A DNA stretch of 64,000 nt from Streptomyces sp. NRRL F-6676 (GTDB lineage Bacteria > Actinomycetota > Actinomycetes > Streptomycetales > Streptomycetaceae). The notes under the pieces were generated by a model. It saw only the letters and a list, made by a program, of their open reading frames with translations. It made no database searches and was not told the origin of the DNA. The stretch covers positions 237,849-301,848 of the forward strand of contig NZ_JOHS01000007.1 of the NCBI RefSeq assembly GCF_000725625.1, given 5' to 3'. How positions within the stretch are numbered: the first letter of the stretch is position 1; the number at the start of each line of letters is the position of its first letter. Of this stretch, positions 1 to 8,427 are shown in pieces. A program made the position numbers and the translations under genes.

Positions 1-18
1 CGCATCGTGGCGGACTGA
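1..18 (+). CDS. 3' tail of an upstream gene (partial)
   Basis: The first 18 bases read as five codons (RIVAD) followed by TGA in frame 1, and the next gene starts within a few bases. This is compatible with the end of a gene whose body lies left of the window. Too little is present to name it; it could also be a chance stop. Confidence 0.3.
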   Translation, partial: RIVAD

Positions 19-22
19 GCGG

Positions 23-1288
23 GTGCGCGGCGCCGGCGCGGAGCGGACGGACGCGGGTGTGGGCGCCGGCGCGGGGCCGGAAGACATGAGGGACACGACG
101 ATGAGCGGGAGCGGAACGGACATGAGCGGGGCGGGCATGAGCGGGGCGGGCATGGACAGCGGGGCGGACGGGAACGGCGTGACGGCCGCCGCCGGGACGG
201 AGCCGGAGAACGGCGGCGCCGTGAACGCGACGTCGGCGGACGACGGTTCGGCGGACGCCACTTCGACGGACGACGGCTCCGTCGACGGCCTGGGCACGTG
301 GCGCGCGTGGGCGCGGGCCACCGTCCCCGCCGACCGCGCGGCGGCCGAGGCGGGCGTCCGGGCGGCCTACCGGGAGGCCGGGCTCCCCGAGCCCGAGCGG
401 ATCGTGTGGGCCGGGTCCCCGCGCGCGGCCGTGTCGTTGATACGGGAGCTGACCGACCGGGGCGCCTGCGTCCGGGACGCGGTCCGTGACGCCCCCTGGG
501 CCGCCGAACGCGCCCGGCTGCACGCCGAGTTGGGCGCCGGCGGCTGGTCGGAGCACTGGGCGGCGACGGGCGGCCGGCTGTGGGAGTCCACGCAGGCGCT
601 GGTGGACCGGATCAGGACCGGGGTGCTGGAGGATCTGGCCGGCGGGACGACGGGCAAGGAGGCGACGGCGATACGGCTGCTGCTCCTGGAGGCGGTGCTC
701 GGGCAGCACGACGCGCCGTGGCTCGCCGCGTTCGCCCCGGCCGGCGGCCCGTTCGAGGCACTGACCGAGGTGTGCCGCGGCGCCGGCTGGTGGTGGCCGT
801 ACGCCCGGGTCGCCGTGATGTCGGAACGGCCCGTGTCGCTGCACCAGGACGAGGCGGGGCGGCTGGACAACGGGGAGGGCCCCGCCCTGGCCTACCCGGA
901 CGGCTTCGCCCTGCACGCCTGGCGCGGCATGCCGGTCCCGGCCGACTTCCTCACCGAACTGGCGACGCTGACGCCGGTACGGATCCACAAGGAGGAGAAC
1001 GCCGAACTGCGGCGCGTGATGCTGGAGTACTACGGCTACGACCGCTACCTCAAGGACTCCGACGCCAAGCCCCTGCACCGCGACGAGACCGGCACCCTGT
1101 GGCGCATCGACCTCGTAGGTGACGAACCGCTGGTGATGGTGGAGGTGCTCAACTCCACCCCCGAGCCGGACGGCACGCACCGCACCTACTGGCTCCGCGT
1201 GCCCCCGAGGACCCGCACGGCGAAGGAGGGGGTGGCCTGGACGTTCGGTGTCGACGCGGAGGTGTACGCGCCGTCGCAGCAGACCTGA
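23..1288 (+). CDS. DUF6745-type protein with a repetitive Gly/Ser/Met-rich N-terminus
   Basis: The 421-residue reading frame has a conserved C-terminal part that I recognise from the DUF6745 family. Visible marks are an aromatic WWWPYARVAV stretch, a HQDEAGRLDNGEGPALAYPDG segment broken across residues 270-295, and the terminal AWTFGVDAEVY. The function of the family is unknown and no catalytic motif or membrane segment is evident. The first 95 residues are low-complexity (Gly, Ala, Ser, Asp) and hold a tandem 15-bp repeat encoding MSGAG, so ATG codons at 86, 101, 122, 137 and 152 are all possible starts besides the GTG at 23. A start at 86 or later is at least as likely, because nothing before it resembles a folded domain. 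It stands alone, convergent with the hydrolase gene to its right. Confidence 0.75.
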   Translation: MRGAGAERTDAGVGAGAGPEDMRDTTMSGSGTDMSGAGMSGAGMDSGADGNGVTAAAGTEPENGGAVNATSADDGSADATSTDDGSVDGLGTWRAWARATVPADRAAAEAGVRAAYREAGLPEPERIVWAGSPRAAVSLIRELTDRGACVRDAVRDAPWAAERARLHAELGAGGWSEHWAATGGRLWESTQALVDRIRTGVLEDLAGGTTGKEATAIRLLLLEAVLGQHDAPWLAAFAPAGGPFEALTEVCRGAGWWWPYARVAVMSERPVSLHQDEAGRLDNGEGPALAYPDGFALHAWRGMPVPADFLTELATLTPVRIHKEENAELRRVMLEYYGYDRYLKDSDAKPLHRDETGTLWRIDLVGDEPLVMVEVLNSTPEPDGTHRTYWLRVPPRTRTAKEGVAWTFGVDAEVYAPSQQT

Positions 1289-1295
1289 CGCACGG

Positions 1296-2117
1296 TCAGC
1301 CCGGGGCGCCGGGCGGCCGGCCCCCGTCGGCGAGAAACCGCGAGATCAGCTCGTACAGAACCCCGGGCCGTTCCAGATGCAGGTCGTGTCCGGTGCCGGG
1401 GACACTGACGGACGTCATGTCGGGGCGCTGCCGCAGCAGTTCACCGATCTCCGCGGGCGCGAGGAGGCTCGACCGGGCCAGGACGAGCAGGGTGGGGCAG
1501 GCGACCCCTCGCCACTCGCGGGCGAAGGAGCGCCTGGCCGGTTCAGTCAGTGAGCCGACCATGACATCCCGGTCGAAGCGCGGCCACAGCAGTCCGCCGC
1601 GCCGCTCGAGGCCGTCCGCCCAGCCCTCGCCGACGGGCCCGCCGCCGAAGAACCGGACCGCTGCGTCGCGCGAGGAGAAGGGCACCGGCCACGAGTCCAG
1701 CCACGCCCCGATGCGGGCCGGGGCGTCCGGGTTCGGCTCGCCCGCTCCGGCTTCGACGAGGACGAGCGCGCGGACCAGTCCGGGATGCCGTGCGGCGGTG
1801 AGGACGGCCGTGTGCCCGCCGAGCGACTGACCGACCAGGACGGGTGAGTCCAGGCCCAACCGGTCCGCCACGGCGACGACATCCGTGACGTACGCGTCAC
1901 GGGAGACGTCCGGCGGGAGGCGTTCGCTCGCGCCGTGCCCGCGCTGGTCCACCGCGACGACCCGGTGCGTGGCGCTCAGCCGCGCGGCCAGGGCGTCCCA
2001 TTCGCCGGCGTGGCCGGCCAGCCCGTGCAGCAGCACCACCGGCGGTCCGCCGCCGCCCCAGTCCCGGCAGACCAGCCGTACGCCGTCCCGGACGACCGTG
2101 CGCTCCGTCCACGTCAT
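1296..2117 (-). CDS. alpha/beta hydrolase
   Basis: This 273-residue protein is a soluble alpha/beta-fold hydrolase. It shows the oxyanion-hole HGLAGH segment near residue 31, the nucleophile elbow GQSLGG near residue 98, and the catalytic histidine in GTGHDLHLE close to the C-terminus; an acid residue is expected in the strand before it. This is the arrangement of the esterase, haloperoxidase-like and epoxide-hydrolase-like group, and the substrate cannot be told from sequence. There is no signal peptide, so it is probably cytoplasmic. It lies downstream of, and on the same strand as, the TetR regulator gene with 38 bp between them, so co-transcription is likely. Confidence 0.88.
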   Translation of the reverse strand: MTWTERTVVRDGVRLVCRDWGGGGPPVVLLHGLAGHAGEWDALAARLSATHRVVAVDQRGHGASERLPPDVSRDAYVTDVVAVADRLGLDSPVLVGQSLGGHTAVLTAARHPGLVRALVLVEAGAGEPNPDAPARIGAWLDSWPVPFSSRDAAVRFFGGGPVGEGWADGLERRGGLLWPRFDRDVMVGSLTEPARRSFAREWRGVACPTLLVLARSSLLAPAEIGELLRQRPDMTSVSVPGTGHDLHLERPGVLYELISRFLADGGRPPGAPG

Positions 2118-2155
2118 CCCCGCCCCCCTTCCTCACCGTCCCGTACCCCTTTCCC

Positions 2156-2737
2156 TCAGCCCTGTTCACGCAGGCCCGCGACGAGGAGGCGGACGAGCAG
2201 TCGCGCGTCGTAGTCGGGGTCGCGCTCGGCGCCGATGCAGAGGTTGCCGATGCCGTGCAGGAACTGCGGCGCGTCGAGGCCCGGGCGGATCTCACCGGCG
2301 GCCACGGCCGCGTCGAGGAGGTCCGCGCACACCGGCAGCAGCCGGTCGAGGAAGTAGGTGTGCAGGGTCTCGAAACGGGTGCTGTCGGTGCGCAATGCGG
2401 CGGCCAGGCCGTGTTTGGTGACCAGGAAGTCGACGAAGAGGTCCACCCAGCGCGCGAGGGCGGCGTGCGGTGTCGGAGCGGAGGCCAGCAGGGCCGGTCC
2501 GGCCTCGACGCAGGCGTCGACCTGGTGCCGGTAGACGGCGATGACGAGGTCGGCCCGGGTGGGGAAGTGCCGGTAGAGCGTGCCCATGCCGACGCCGGCC
2601 CTGGCCGCGATGTCGCGCACGGGCGCGTCCACTCCCGAGGCGACGAAGACCTCGGCGGCCGCGTCCAGCAGCGTCTGCTCATTGCGCCGGGCGTCCTTGC
2701 GCCTGGCCCCGGCCACCCGTGTGGCGCCGTCGTTCAC
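2156..2737 (-). CDS. TetR/AcrR family transcriptional regulator
   Basis: The protein has an N-terminal TetR helix-turn-helix: RRNEQTLLDAAAEVF leads to the recognition helix region VGMGTLYRHFPTRADL. A TetR_C-like ligand-binding half follows, giving about 193 residues, a normal length. I choose the GTG at 2737 because GAAGGGAG lies just upstream at the right spacing; the frame stays open to 2905 but that extension crosses the operator-like repeats. It is divergent from the hydrolase gene at 2932 and upstream of the hydrolase at 1296-2117. It probably represses itself and one or both neighbours through the repeats at 2773-2825. Confidence 0.85.
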   Translation of the reverse strand: MNDGATRVAGARRKDARRNEQTLLDAAAEVFVASGVDAPVRDIAARAGVGMGTLYRHFPTRADLVIAVYRHQVDACVEAGPALLASAPTPHAALARWVDLFVDFLVTKHGLAAALRTDSTRFETLHTYFLDRLLPVCADLLDAAVAAGEIRPGLDAPQFLHGIGNLCIGAERDPDYDARLLVRLLVAGLREQG

Positions 2738-2772
2738 CGGGGCGCTCCCTTCTCGCACATCGGCGGATCGCG

Positions 2773-2825
2773 GGAACATTGCGAAGCGGAGCAACGTTCC
2801 GTATCGTGAGCGGAGCAACGTTCCG
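2773..2825. promoter_or_regulatory. candidate TetR operator: inverted and direct repeats
   Basis: The divergent region holds GGAACATTGC (2773-2782) facing GCAACGTTCC (2791-2800), a 9/10 inverted repeat with an 8-bp spacer. A 17-bp direct repeat beginning AGCGGAGCAACG occurs at 2785-2801 and again at 2809-2825, exactly 24 bp apart. Such repeats between a TetR gene and a divergent gene are typical operators. Binding by this regulator is inferred. Confidence 0.6.
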
Positions 2826-2931
2826 CTTCTGCCCATCCTGGCAGCCGCAGGGCGTGGCGTCCATCCGCGCGCCCCGGCGCTCCCTGGGGACGCCTCACTC
2901 ACCAACGCATACCGAACGGAAGGCTCGACCC

Positions 2932-3867
2932 ATGCCGAACACGGCCGACCTGCGGGAGACCGCTCCCCCGCCCACCCCTGTGGTCTCCCTGCGCCCGGTC
3001 CTCCTGCCCGCCCCGGGACGCGGCGACGACCTCCAGGTCCGCGTCTCCGCCCCCGCGAGCGGCGGTGACCTGCCGATCGTCGTCTTCTCGCACGGCTTCG
3101 GCGGATCGATGAACGACTACGGTCCGCTGGTGGACTACTGGGCCGCCTCCGGTTTCGCGGTCGTGCAGCCCACCCACCTCGATTCCCGGACGCTCGCCCT
3201 TCCCCCCGAGGACCCCCGCACGCCGCGCATCTGGCGTCACCGCATCGAGGACCTGGTCCGCGTGCTGGACCACCTCCCCCTGCTGGAAGCCGCGGTGCCG
3301 GGCCTCGCCGGGCGGCTCGACCACGGCAGGATCGCCGTGGCCGGCCATTCCTGGGGCGCTCAGTCGGTGAGCACCCTGCTGGGCGCGCGCGTCCTGGACG
3401 ACGAGGGCGTGCCCGGCGAGGACATGACCGACGGCCGGGTCACGGCGGGCGTTCTGCTGGCGCTGACCGGCCTCGGGGACAGTCTGACGCCGTTCGCCGC
3501 GGAGAACTTCTCCTTCATGAAGCCCTCGTTCGACGGGATGACCGCGCCGGCCCTCATCGTCGCCGGGGACAACGACCAGTCCCTCCTCTCCACCCGCGGT
3601 CCGGACTGGTTCACCGACCCCTACGTCTACAGCCCGGCCCCGAAGAGCCTGCTCACGCTGTCCGGGGCGGAGCACTCGCTCGGCGGCATCTACGGCCAGG
3701 AGGTGACGTCGACGACGGACGAGAGCCCCGCGCGCGTCGCGCTGATCCAGCGGCTCACGACGGCCTTCCTGCGCGACGCCCTCGTTCCGGGCGACACCGG
3801 CTGGCAGGCGGCGGCCGCCGCGCTGGAGGAGGGGCGAAACCCCCTGGGGAAGCTGGAGAGCAAGTAG
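2932..3867 (+). CDS. alpha/beta hydrolase of the chlorophyllase / dienelactone-hydrolase type
   Basis: 311 residues. Visible elements are FSHGFGGSMNDYG (oxyanion region, about residue 50), the nucleophile elbow AGHSWGAQS (about residue 140), a likely acid in IVAGDNDQSL and a C-terminal catalytic His in GAEHSLGGI. The layout is that of chlorophyllase, PET-hydrolase and PAF-acetylhydrolase-like alpha/beta hydrolases. I use ATG 2932, where the recognisable protein begins; the frame is open further upstream through the TetR operator region. It is divergent from the TetR gene and most likely regulated by it. The substrate is unknown, and no clear signal peptide is present. Confidence 0.85.
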   Translation: MPNTADLRETAPPPTPVVSLRPVLLPAPGRGDDLQVRVSAPASGGDLPIVVFSHGFGGSMNDYGPLVDYWAASGFAVVQPTHLDSRTLALPPEDPRTPRIWRHRIEDLVRVLDHLPLLEAAVPGLAGRLDHGRIAVAGHSWGAQSVSTLLGARVLDDEGVPGEDMTDGRVTAGVLLALTGLGDSLTPFAAENFSFMKPSFDGMTAPALIVAGDNDQSLLSTRGPDWFTDPYVYSPAPKSLLTLSGAEHSLGGIYGQEVTSTTDESPARVALIQRLTTAFLRDALVPGDTGWQAAAAALEEGRNPLGKLESK

Positions 3868-3873
3868 TACGGG

Positions 3874-3931
3874 CTGCCGCGCCGCCACGCCGCTCGCGGG
3901 CCACACACTCCGGGAGCGGCGTGCGGCAGTC
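3874..3931 (+). terminator. stem-loop after the hydrolase gene
   Basis: CACGCCGCTC (3886-3895) pairs perfectly with GAGCGGCGTG (3914-3923), and the flanking CTGCCGC and GGCAG extend the stem. It begins a few bases after the hydrolase stop. It lacks a U-tract, as is common for terminators in this group of bacteria. Confidence 0.5.
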
Positions 3932-4106
3932 GGGCAGCAGGCACCGCAGCCGTTTCATGGGCGCGCTGAAGGCGGGCAGGCGCAGCGAGGTCTGGCGACG
4001 GTTCCCGAACGTGGCCGGCAGGACCAGGGGACGGACGAAGGAGCCGCATCGCATGGCCGAGGGCGGCCGCGCGCACGCGTTGCCGGTACGGCATACGATG
4101 CTGCTC

Positions 4107-4709
4107 ATGACGCAAGACCAGGACAGTGACGGCGATCTGGACAGTCTGGTGCGCAAGCGCATCCGTGCCCTGCGCCTGGCCCAGGGGTGGTCCCTGGAGG
4201 AGCTGGCCGCCCGGGCCAGGCTCAGCCAGTCCACGCTCAGCCGGATCGAGACCGGACGGCGGCGGCTGGCCCTGGACCAGCTCGTCACCCTCGCCCGCGC
4301 GCTGGACACCTCCCTCGACCAGCTGGTCGAGACCGCCGTCGACGACGTCGTCTCCCACCCGGCGATCGACGCGGCCCGCGGGCAGCTGAGCTGGCCGCTG
4401 AAGGCGCAGCCCGGCGTGACCGTCGTACGGCAGCGCATGACCAACCCCCCGCCCGACAATCCCTCCCGGATGCGGGCCCACCCGGGCCACGAATGGCTCG
4501 TCGTGCTGTCCGGCACCGCGACCCTGCTGCTGGGCAACCGGCGGCTGCGGATCGAGACCAACCAGGCGGCGGAGTTCCCCACGATGCTGCCGCACGCGAT
4601 CGGGGCGGAGGGCGGACCCTGCGAGGTCCTGGGCATCTTCGACCGCGACGCCCGCCGCGGCCACCGGCGCGGCGAGGGCACCGACCGGCCCACGCGCCCG
4701 TCGTCCTGA
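4107..4709 (+). CDS. XRE-family regulator with C-terminal cupin domain
   Basis: 200 residues: an N-terminal HTH_3 domain (RIRALRLAQGWSLEELA, then LSQSTLSRIETGRR, about residues 14-70), then a cupin beta-barrel with HPGHEWLVVLSGTATLL and EFPTMLPHAIGA (about 120-180). This is the common XRE-cupin transcription factor design, in which the cupin senses a small ligand. ATG 4107 is preferred over ATG 4098 because a TACGAT -10-like box at 4094-4099 suggests a leaderless or near-leaderless transcript and no ribosome site is visible. Its target is not obvious; the adjacent methyltransferase is a candidate. Confidence 0.85.
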   Translation: MTQDQDSDGDLDSLVRKRIRALRLAQGWSLEELAARARLSQSTLSRIETGRRRLALDQLVTLARALDTSLDQLVETAVDDVVSHPAIDAARGQLSWPLKAQPGVTVVRQRMTNPPPDNPSRMRAHPGHEWLVVLSGTATLLLGNRRLRIETNQAAEFPTMLPHAIGAEGGPCEVLGIFDRDARRGHRRGEGTDRPTRPSS

Positions 4710-4876
4710 CCGCTCCTCGCCGGGCGCGCCCTGCCCGGCCTCTCCTGGCCGCCGCCCGTGACCTACCGCTTCCTGCCGACCGCCTCTCGCCGCCCGCTTC
4801 TTGCGCGTCCGGCAGCACGGCCCGCCTCTTCCTTGCCCAGGCGGGGAACGGCCGGACCGTACGCGGCCGGGCCGCT

Positions 4877-4882
4877 TAGCGT
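4877..4882 (+). promoter_or_regulatory. -10 box for a leaderless methyltransferase transcript
   Basis: TAGCGT ends six bases before ATG 4889, placing the predicted transcription start at the A of the start codon. No ribosome site is present. No strong -35 element is visible. Confidence 0.5.
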
Positions 4883-4888
4883 GGCGGT

Positions 4889-5782
4889 ATGAACCACCCT
4901 TCCCCGCACGCGACACACCACCACGCCGACCGCCACGAGCACGAGCACACGCACGACTCCGACGACCAGTCGGAGCTGCTCGACCTGGACGCGGAGGTGC
5001 TCGCCGGCCACCTCGCCTCCCTCATCGACTGGCTGCCCGTCAAAAGCGGCCCCCGCCGCATCGTCGATCTCGGCTGCGGCACCGGCGCCGGCACCTTCGC
5101 CCTGCTCGGCCGCTTCCCACAGGCGGAGGTGACGGCCGTCGACACCTCGGCCGCCCATCTGCACCGGCTGCGGGAGAAGGCGGCCGCGGCGGGCGTCGCC
5201 GACCGGGTCCGCGCCGTCACGGCCGACCTCGACGCCGCCGACTGGCCCGACCTGGGCACTCCCGACCTGGTGTGGGCGTCGGCCTCCCTGCACCACATGG
5301 CCGATCCGGAGCGTACGCTGCGCCGGGTGCACGCCCTGCTGGCCCCGGGCGGGCTGCTGGCGGCCGTCGAACTGGCGGGTTTCCCACGGTTCCTGCCCGC
5401 CGACGCCCCCGAGGCGGCCCCGGGCCTGGAGGACCGCTGCCATGCCGTGCTCGACCGCCACCACGCCGCACACCTGCCCCACCGCAACGCCGACTGGGCG
5501 ACCCTGCTGGCGGGCGCCGGGTTCACCGTCGAGGACGAACGCACCCTCGCCGTCGACCTGAGGCCGGGCACGGACCTCCCGGCCGGCGACGACGCGGTCG
5601 CCCGTTACGCGCTGGGCAGTCTGCGCCGGATCCGCGACGGTGTCGCCCCCGAACTGACGCCGCGGGACCTGGCCGCGCTGGACGAACTGCTCGCCCCGGA
5701 CGGCCCGCAGGCCCTGCTGCGCCGGAACGACCTCGGGGTGCGCACCACGCGCACGGCCTGGGCGGCCCGCCGCGCCGCCTGA
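4889..5782 (+). CDS. class I SAM-dependent methyltransferase with His-rich N-terminus
   Basis: 297 residues. A His-rich leader (HATHHHADRHEHEHTHD, about residues 7-23) precedes a methyltransferase core. Motif I is IVDLGCGTGAGTFALL (about 58-73), the acidic ribose-binding residue is in VTAVDTS, and the post-motif region is LVWASASLHHMADPERTLR, followed by LAPGGLLAAVEL. The substrate is unknown. The histidines could bind a metal. The gene appears leaderless. The stop codon lies in a 9-bp tandem repeat that gives three in-frame TGA codons. Confidence 0.85.
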   Translation: MNHPSPHATHHHADRHEHEHTHDSDDQSELLDLDAEVLAGHLASLIDWLPVKSGPRRIVDLGCGTGAGTFALLGRFPQAEVTAVDTSAAHLHRLREKAAAAGVADRVRAVTADLDAADWPDLGTPDLVWASASLHHMADPERTLRRVHALLAPGGLLAAVELAGFPRFLPADAPEAAPGLEDRCHAVLDRHHAAHLPHRNADWATLLAGAGFTVEDERTLAVDLRPGTDLPAGDDAVARYALGSLRRIRDGVAPELTPRDLAALDELLAPDGPQALLRRNDLGVRTTRTAWAARRAA

Positions 5783-5806
5783 GCCGCCTGAGCCGCCTGA
5801 GCCGCC
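5774..5806 (+). repeat. 9-bp tandem repeat carrying triplicated stop codons
   Basis: GCCGCCTGA occurs three times in a row (5774, 5783, 5792), followed by a partial fourth copy. The unit contains the methyltransferase stop codon, so the gene ends with three in-frame TGA codons. Probably slipped-strand duplication. Confidence 0.75.
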
Positions 5807-5843
5807 ACCAGGGTGACGAACCGACCGCGGCACAGGACGTGTC

Positions 5844-5871
5844 GGGGAACGCCGACGCTACGGCGTTCCCC
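5844..5871 (+). terminator. perfect stem-loop terminator
   Basis: GGGGAACGCCG (5844-5854) and CGGCGTTCCCC (5861-5871) form an uninterrupted 11-bp stem with a 6-nt loop. It lies between the methyltransferase and the esterase-like gene. Confidence 0.7.
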
Positions 5872-5955
5872 CCGCTCCTGGTAGTGCCCGCTGTACCCCG
5901 AGGTGGGCAGTGCGTGGGTTGGTGGGCGCGGGGGCGCGCGCGGGAGTCTGAGGCC

Positions 5956-7353
5956 ATGACACGACGCACGGCCATCCTCATTCCCTCGGCACTCCTCACC
6001 CTCGCCACCCTCGCCCCGGCCACACCGGCCCTTGCGGACACGGTGACCCACTCCCCGGCGCGGGTCTCGGTGGCGGACACGGCCGGCTCCGGCCGGGCCG
6101 CCGACCCGGTGGTGCGGGGCATCGAGCGCAGCGCCCGCACCCTGCGCACCACCGACCCCGAGGACAGTCTGCGGGACCTGCGCGCGCTGAGCCCCATGAT
6201 CGGGAACGCCGAGGTGGTGGGGCTCGGCGAGGCCACCCACGGCTCCGGCGACTTCTTCCGCATGAAGCACCGGGTGCTGCGCTACCTCGTCCAGGAGAAG
6301 GGCTTCCGCGCCTTCACCCTGGAACTGCCCTGGAGCAGCGGGCTGCGCCTCGACGACTACGTGGTGCACGGCAAGGGCAACCTGGAGGACATCGCGCACG
6401 ACGAGTTCCAGGGCTCGTACGACCTCTGGAACAACCAGGAGTACCGCGACCTCATCGAGTGGATCAGGGACTACAACGTCCACCACCCGCACGACCCGGT
6501 GCACTTCGTGGGCGACGACATGGGGTACGCGGGTCCCGAGCTGTACGACCGGATCACCGACTACGTGGCCGACGCGCACCCGGAGCTGCTGGACCGGGTC
6601 ACGTCCCTCTACGCGGGCCTGAAGCCCACGACCGACGCCGCGACGTACGGCGAGCAGTACCTCGAACTGTCCCTGGCCGAGCGCAAGGACCGGGCCGAGC
6701 GCACCGGGAAGGTGCTCGACCTGCTGGCGAAGCAGCGCCCGGGGCGCGGCGCGGACGCCCGCGCCCAGCTGTGGGCGGTGCAGAACGCCCGGGCCGTGCA
6801 CCAGATGGCCGAGGTCTTCTCCTTCGACATGAACGACGACGCCCAGGTCGTGGAGATGATGAAGTACCGCGACCGGACGATGGCCGAGAACACGCTGTGG
6901 TGGCACCGGCACACCGGCGACCGGATCATGCTGTCGGCGCACAACACGCATGTGTCCTACGACTCGTTCGACCCGCGCTATCCCAAGACCGAGGGCGCGT
7001 TCCTGCGCGACGCGCTGGGCACGGGCTACGTCAGCATCGGTTTCACCTTCTACGAGGGCAGCTTCAAGGCGTTCGGCACGGACGACGGCGTGGTACGCAC
7101 CCGCACGGTCGGCGGCGCGCGGCCGGGTTCGAACGAGTACACCCTGGACGAGGCCCGCCAGCGCGACTACATCCTCGACACGCGCACCGCCCCGCCCGCC
7201 GTGCGCGCCTGGCTGGACCAGCGGCACACCACCTACAACATCGGCGCGGGCTGGCCCGACACTTACCAGTACCAGATGGCGCTCGGTGAGGCGCACGACG
7301 TCCTCATCCACCTCCACGAGATCCACGCCACCACGTATCTCGGCGCTTCCTGA
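5956..7353 (+). CDS. secreted erythromycin-esterase family protein
   Basis: 465 residues. The N-terminus MTRRTAILIPSALL...ATPALAD is a Sec signal peptide with a plausible cleavage after ALA (about residue 28). The rest matches the erythromycin esterase superfamily (EreA/EreB, succinoglycan-biosynthesis-like): VGLGEATHGSGDFFRMKHR holds the family His/Glu pair, FTLELPWSSG a conserved Glu, and MLSAHNTHVSY a C-terminal conserved His. Cytoplasmic Ere enzymes open macrolide lactones. Most family members have unknown substrates and this one is exported, so macrolide resistance should not be assumed. The frame is open upstream to 4801, but the signal peptide fixes ATG 5956. Confidence 0.85.
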   Translation: MTRRTAILIPSALLTLATLAPATPALADTVTHSPARVSVADTAGSGRAADPVVRGIERSARTLRTTDPEDSLRDLRALSPMIGNAEVVGLGEATHGSGDFFRMKHRVLRYLVQEKGFRAFTLELPWSSGLRLDDYVVHGKGNLEDIAHDEFQGSYDLWNNQEYRDLIEWIRDYNVHHPHDPVHFVGDDMGYAGPELYDRITDYVADAHPELLDRVTSLYAGLKPTTDAATYGEQYLELSLAERKDRAERTGKVLDLLAKQRPGRGADARAQLWAVQNARAVHQMAEVFSFDMNDDAQVVEMMKYRDRTMAENTLWWHRHTGDRIMLSAHNTHVSYDSFDPRYPKTEGAFLRDALGTGYVSIGFTFYEGSFKAFGTDDGVVRTRTVGGARPGSNEYTLDEARQRDYILDTRTAPPAVRAWLDQRHTTYNIGAGWPDTYQYQMALGEAHDVLIHLHEIHATTYLGAS

Positions 7354-7388
7354 CGCACGGCGGGTGCGGCCCGGGCGGCGCGGCCCCG

Positions 7389-8279
7389 TCAGAGCGGGCG
7401 GGGCTCGTTGCCCGCTTCGTCCTCGTGTCCGGGGTGCGGAAGCGCGGGGCTCCGCCAGCCGAGCCGCGGGTCCGGCGCGGGCCGGCCGGCGCCGCCGGCG
7501 AGGTCCCGGATCTGGATCCGGACCGTGTGCGCCTCATGGAGGTTCAGCCGCACGGTGTCGGCGTCGGGCGGTGCGGGCGCCGCCGGCCGCAGGGGCTCCA
7601 CGGCCTCCTGGTGCCGCATCCCCGAGAAGGGGTTGCGCCAGAAGTGCGAGCGCGGGCTGCGCCAGCCGTAGCGCAGGGCGAGCAGCCGCAGGGAGATCGC
7701 GAACACCGACGCGCCCACGGCCGTACCGACATCGAGCAGTCCCGCGAGGTGGAGGACGGCGGTCGAGCCCGCTCCCACGAGGGCGGGCAGTGCGTACAGG
7801 TCACGGTCCCAGCGCAGCAGGGACGGCACCTCCATGGCGAGGACACTGGCCAGTACGCCGCCGCCGACGGCGCTCGCGGCACCGAGGGTGACGGCGGCGG
7901 GGAGGTTGAAGCCATGGACGAGTGCCTTGATGGTGCCGGTGACGCTGAACAGTCCGAGGGCGCCGGCGTCGGACACGTCGAAGATGATGCTCTTGCTCAC
8001 CAGGAGATCGTCGTAGAGCCGGTGGCCGAAGTAGACGACGGCGGCTGCCACGAAGGGGGTGAAGTAGTAGCCGAGGTCGGTGAAGGCGGCCGGCGGCACC
8101 TGGAGGACGAGGTCGCGGAAGAGGCCGCCGCCCAGTCCGGCGGCCTCGCTCAGGATGACCGTGCCGAAGACGTCGAAGTCCCGTCGTACGGCGATGAACG
8201 CGCCCGACAGGGCGAAGGCGAAGATACCCAGGAGGTCCATGACGTACTGGGTCGCGCCGCTCAGTTCGTTGATCGGCAT
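7389..8279 (-). CDS. TRIC / UPF0126 (YicG-like) membrane protein
   Basis: 296 residues. The first about 210 form two repeats of three membrane helices with the glycine-rich signature FALSGAFIAVRRDFDVFG and GLGGGLFRDLVL, and in the second repeat GLFSVTGTIKALVHGF and GAASAVGGGVLAS. This pattern defines the bacterial TRIC-type cation channel family (UPF0126). The last about 85 residues form a hydrophilic tail rich in Pro, Arg and His (NPFSGMRHQEAVEPLRP onward), longer than usual. ATG 8279 is chosen because the family begins there; the frame opens to 8393 without recognisable sequence. It is convergent with the esterase-like gene. Confidence 0.85.
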   Translation of the reverse strand: MPINELSGATQYVMDLLGIFAFALSGAFIAVRRDFDVFGTVILSEAAGLGGGLFRDLVLQVPPAAFTDLGYYFTPFVAAAVVYFGHRLYDDLLVSKSIIFDVSDAGALGLFSVTGTIKALVHGFNLPAAVTLGAASAVGGGVLASVLAMEVPSLLRWDRDLYALPALVGAGSTAVLHLAGLLDVGTAVGASVFAISLRLLALRYGWRSPRSHFWRNPFSGMRHQEAVEPLRPAAPAPPDADTVRLNLHEAHTVRIQIRDLAGGAGRPAPDPRLGWRSPALPHPGHEDEAGNEPRPL

Positions 8280-8427
8280 CGGGAGGGGCCTCCGGGGCGG
8301 GGTGAGCAGGTGCGAGAGGTACGGCGGACGCCCTGCCCGGGACGAGGCACCGCTGGGGCGTCCGAGACGACAGACGTCTCCTGTGGCGGTCAAGTTCCCA
8401 TACCGGCGCGGGAGTTACGCACTCGTG

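Noticed and set aside
1885..2421. Long open frames on the strand opposite the hydrolase and TetR genes
   Set aside because: Arg/Pro/Ala-rich with no conserved motif. They mirror the coding genes, as expected at very high G+C.
4889..4960. His-rich leader as a metal chaperone (HypB- or ZnuA-like)
   Set aside because: The rest of the protein is a methyltransferase. A His run alone does not support a metallochaperone call.
4801..5955. Large N-terminal extension of the esterase-like protein
   Set aside because: The extension overlaps the methyltransferase gene in another frame and is Arg/Pro-rich. The signal peptide at ATG 5956 marks the true start.
5605..7326. 573-codon frame antisense to the esterase-like gene
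   Set aside because: Composed of Val/Gly/His/Arg shadow sequence without domains, while the sense frame has family motifs and a signal peptide.
5956..7353. Macrolide resistance gene
   Set aside because: Fold and motifs match the erythromycin esterase superfamily, but the protein is secreted and no macrolide cluster is near. Function cannot be asserted.
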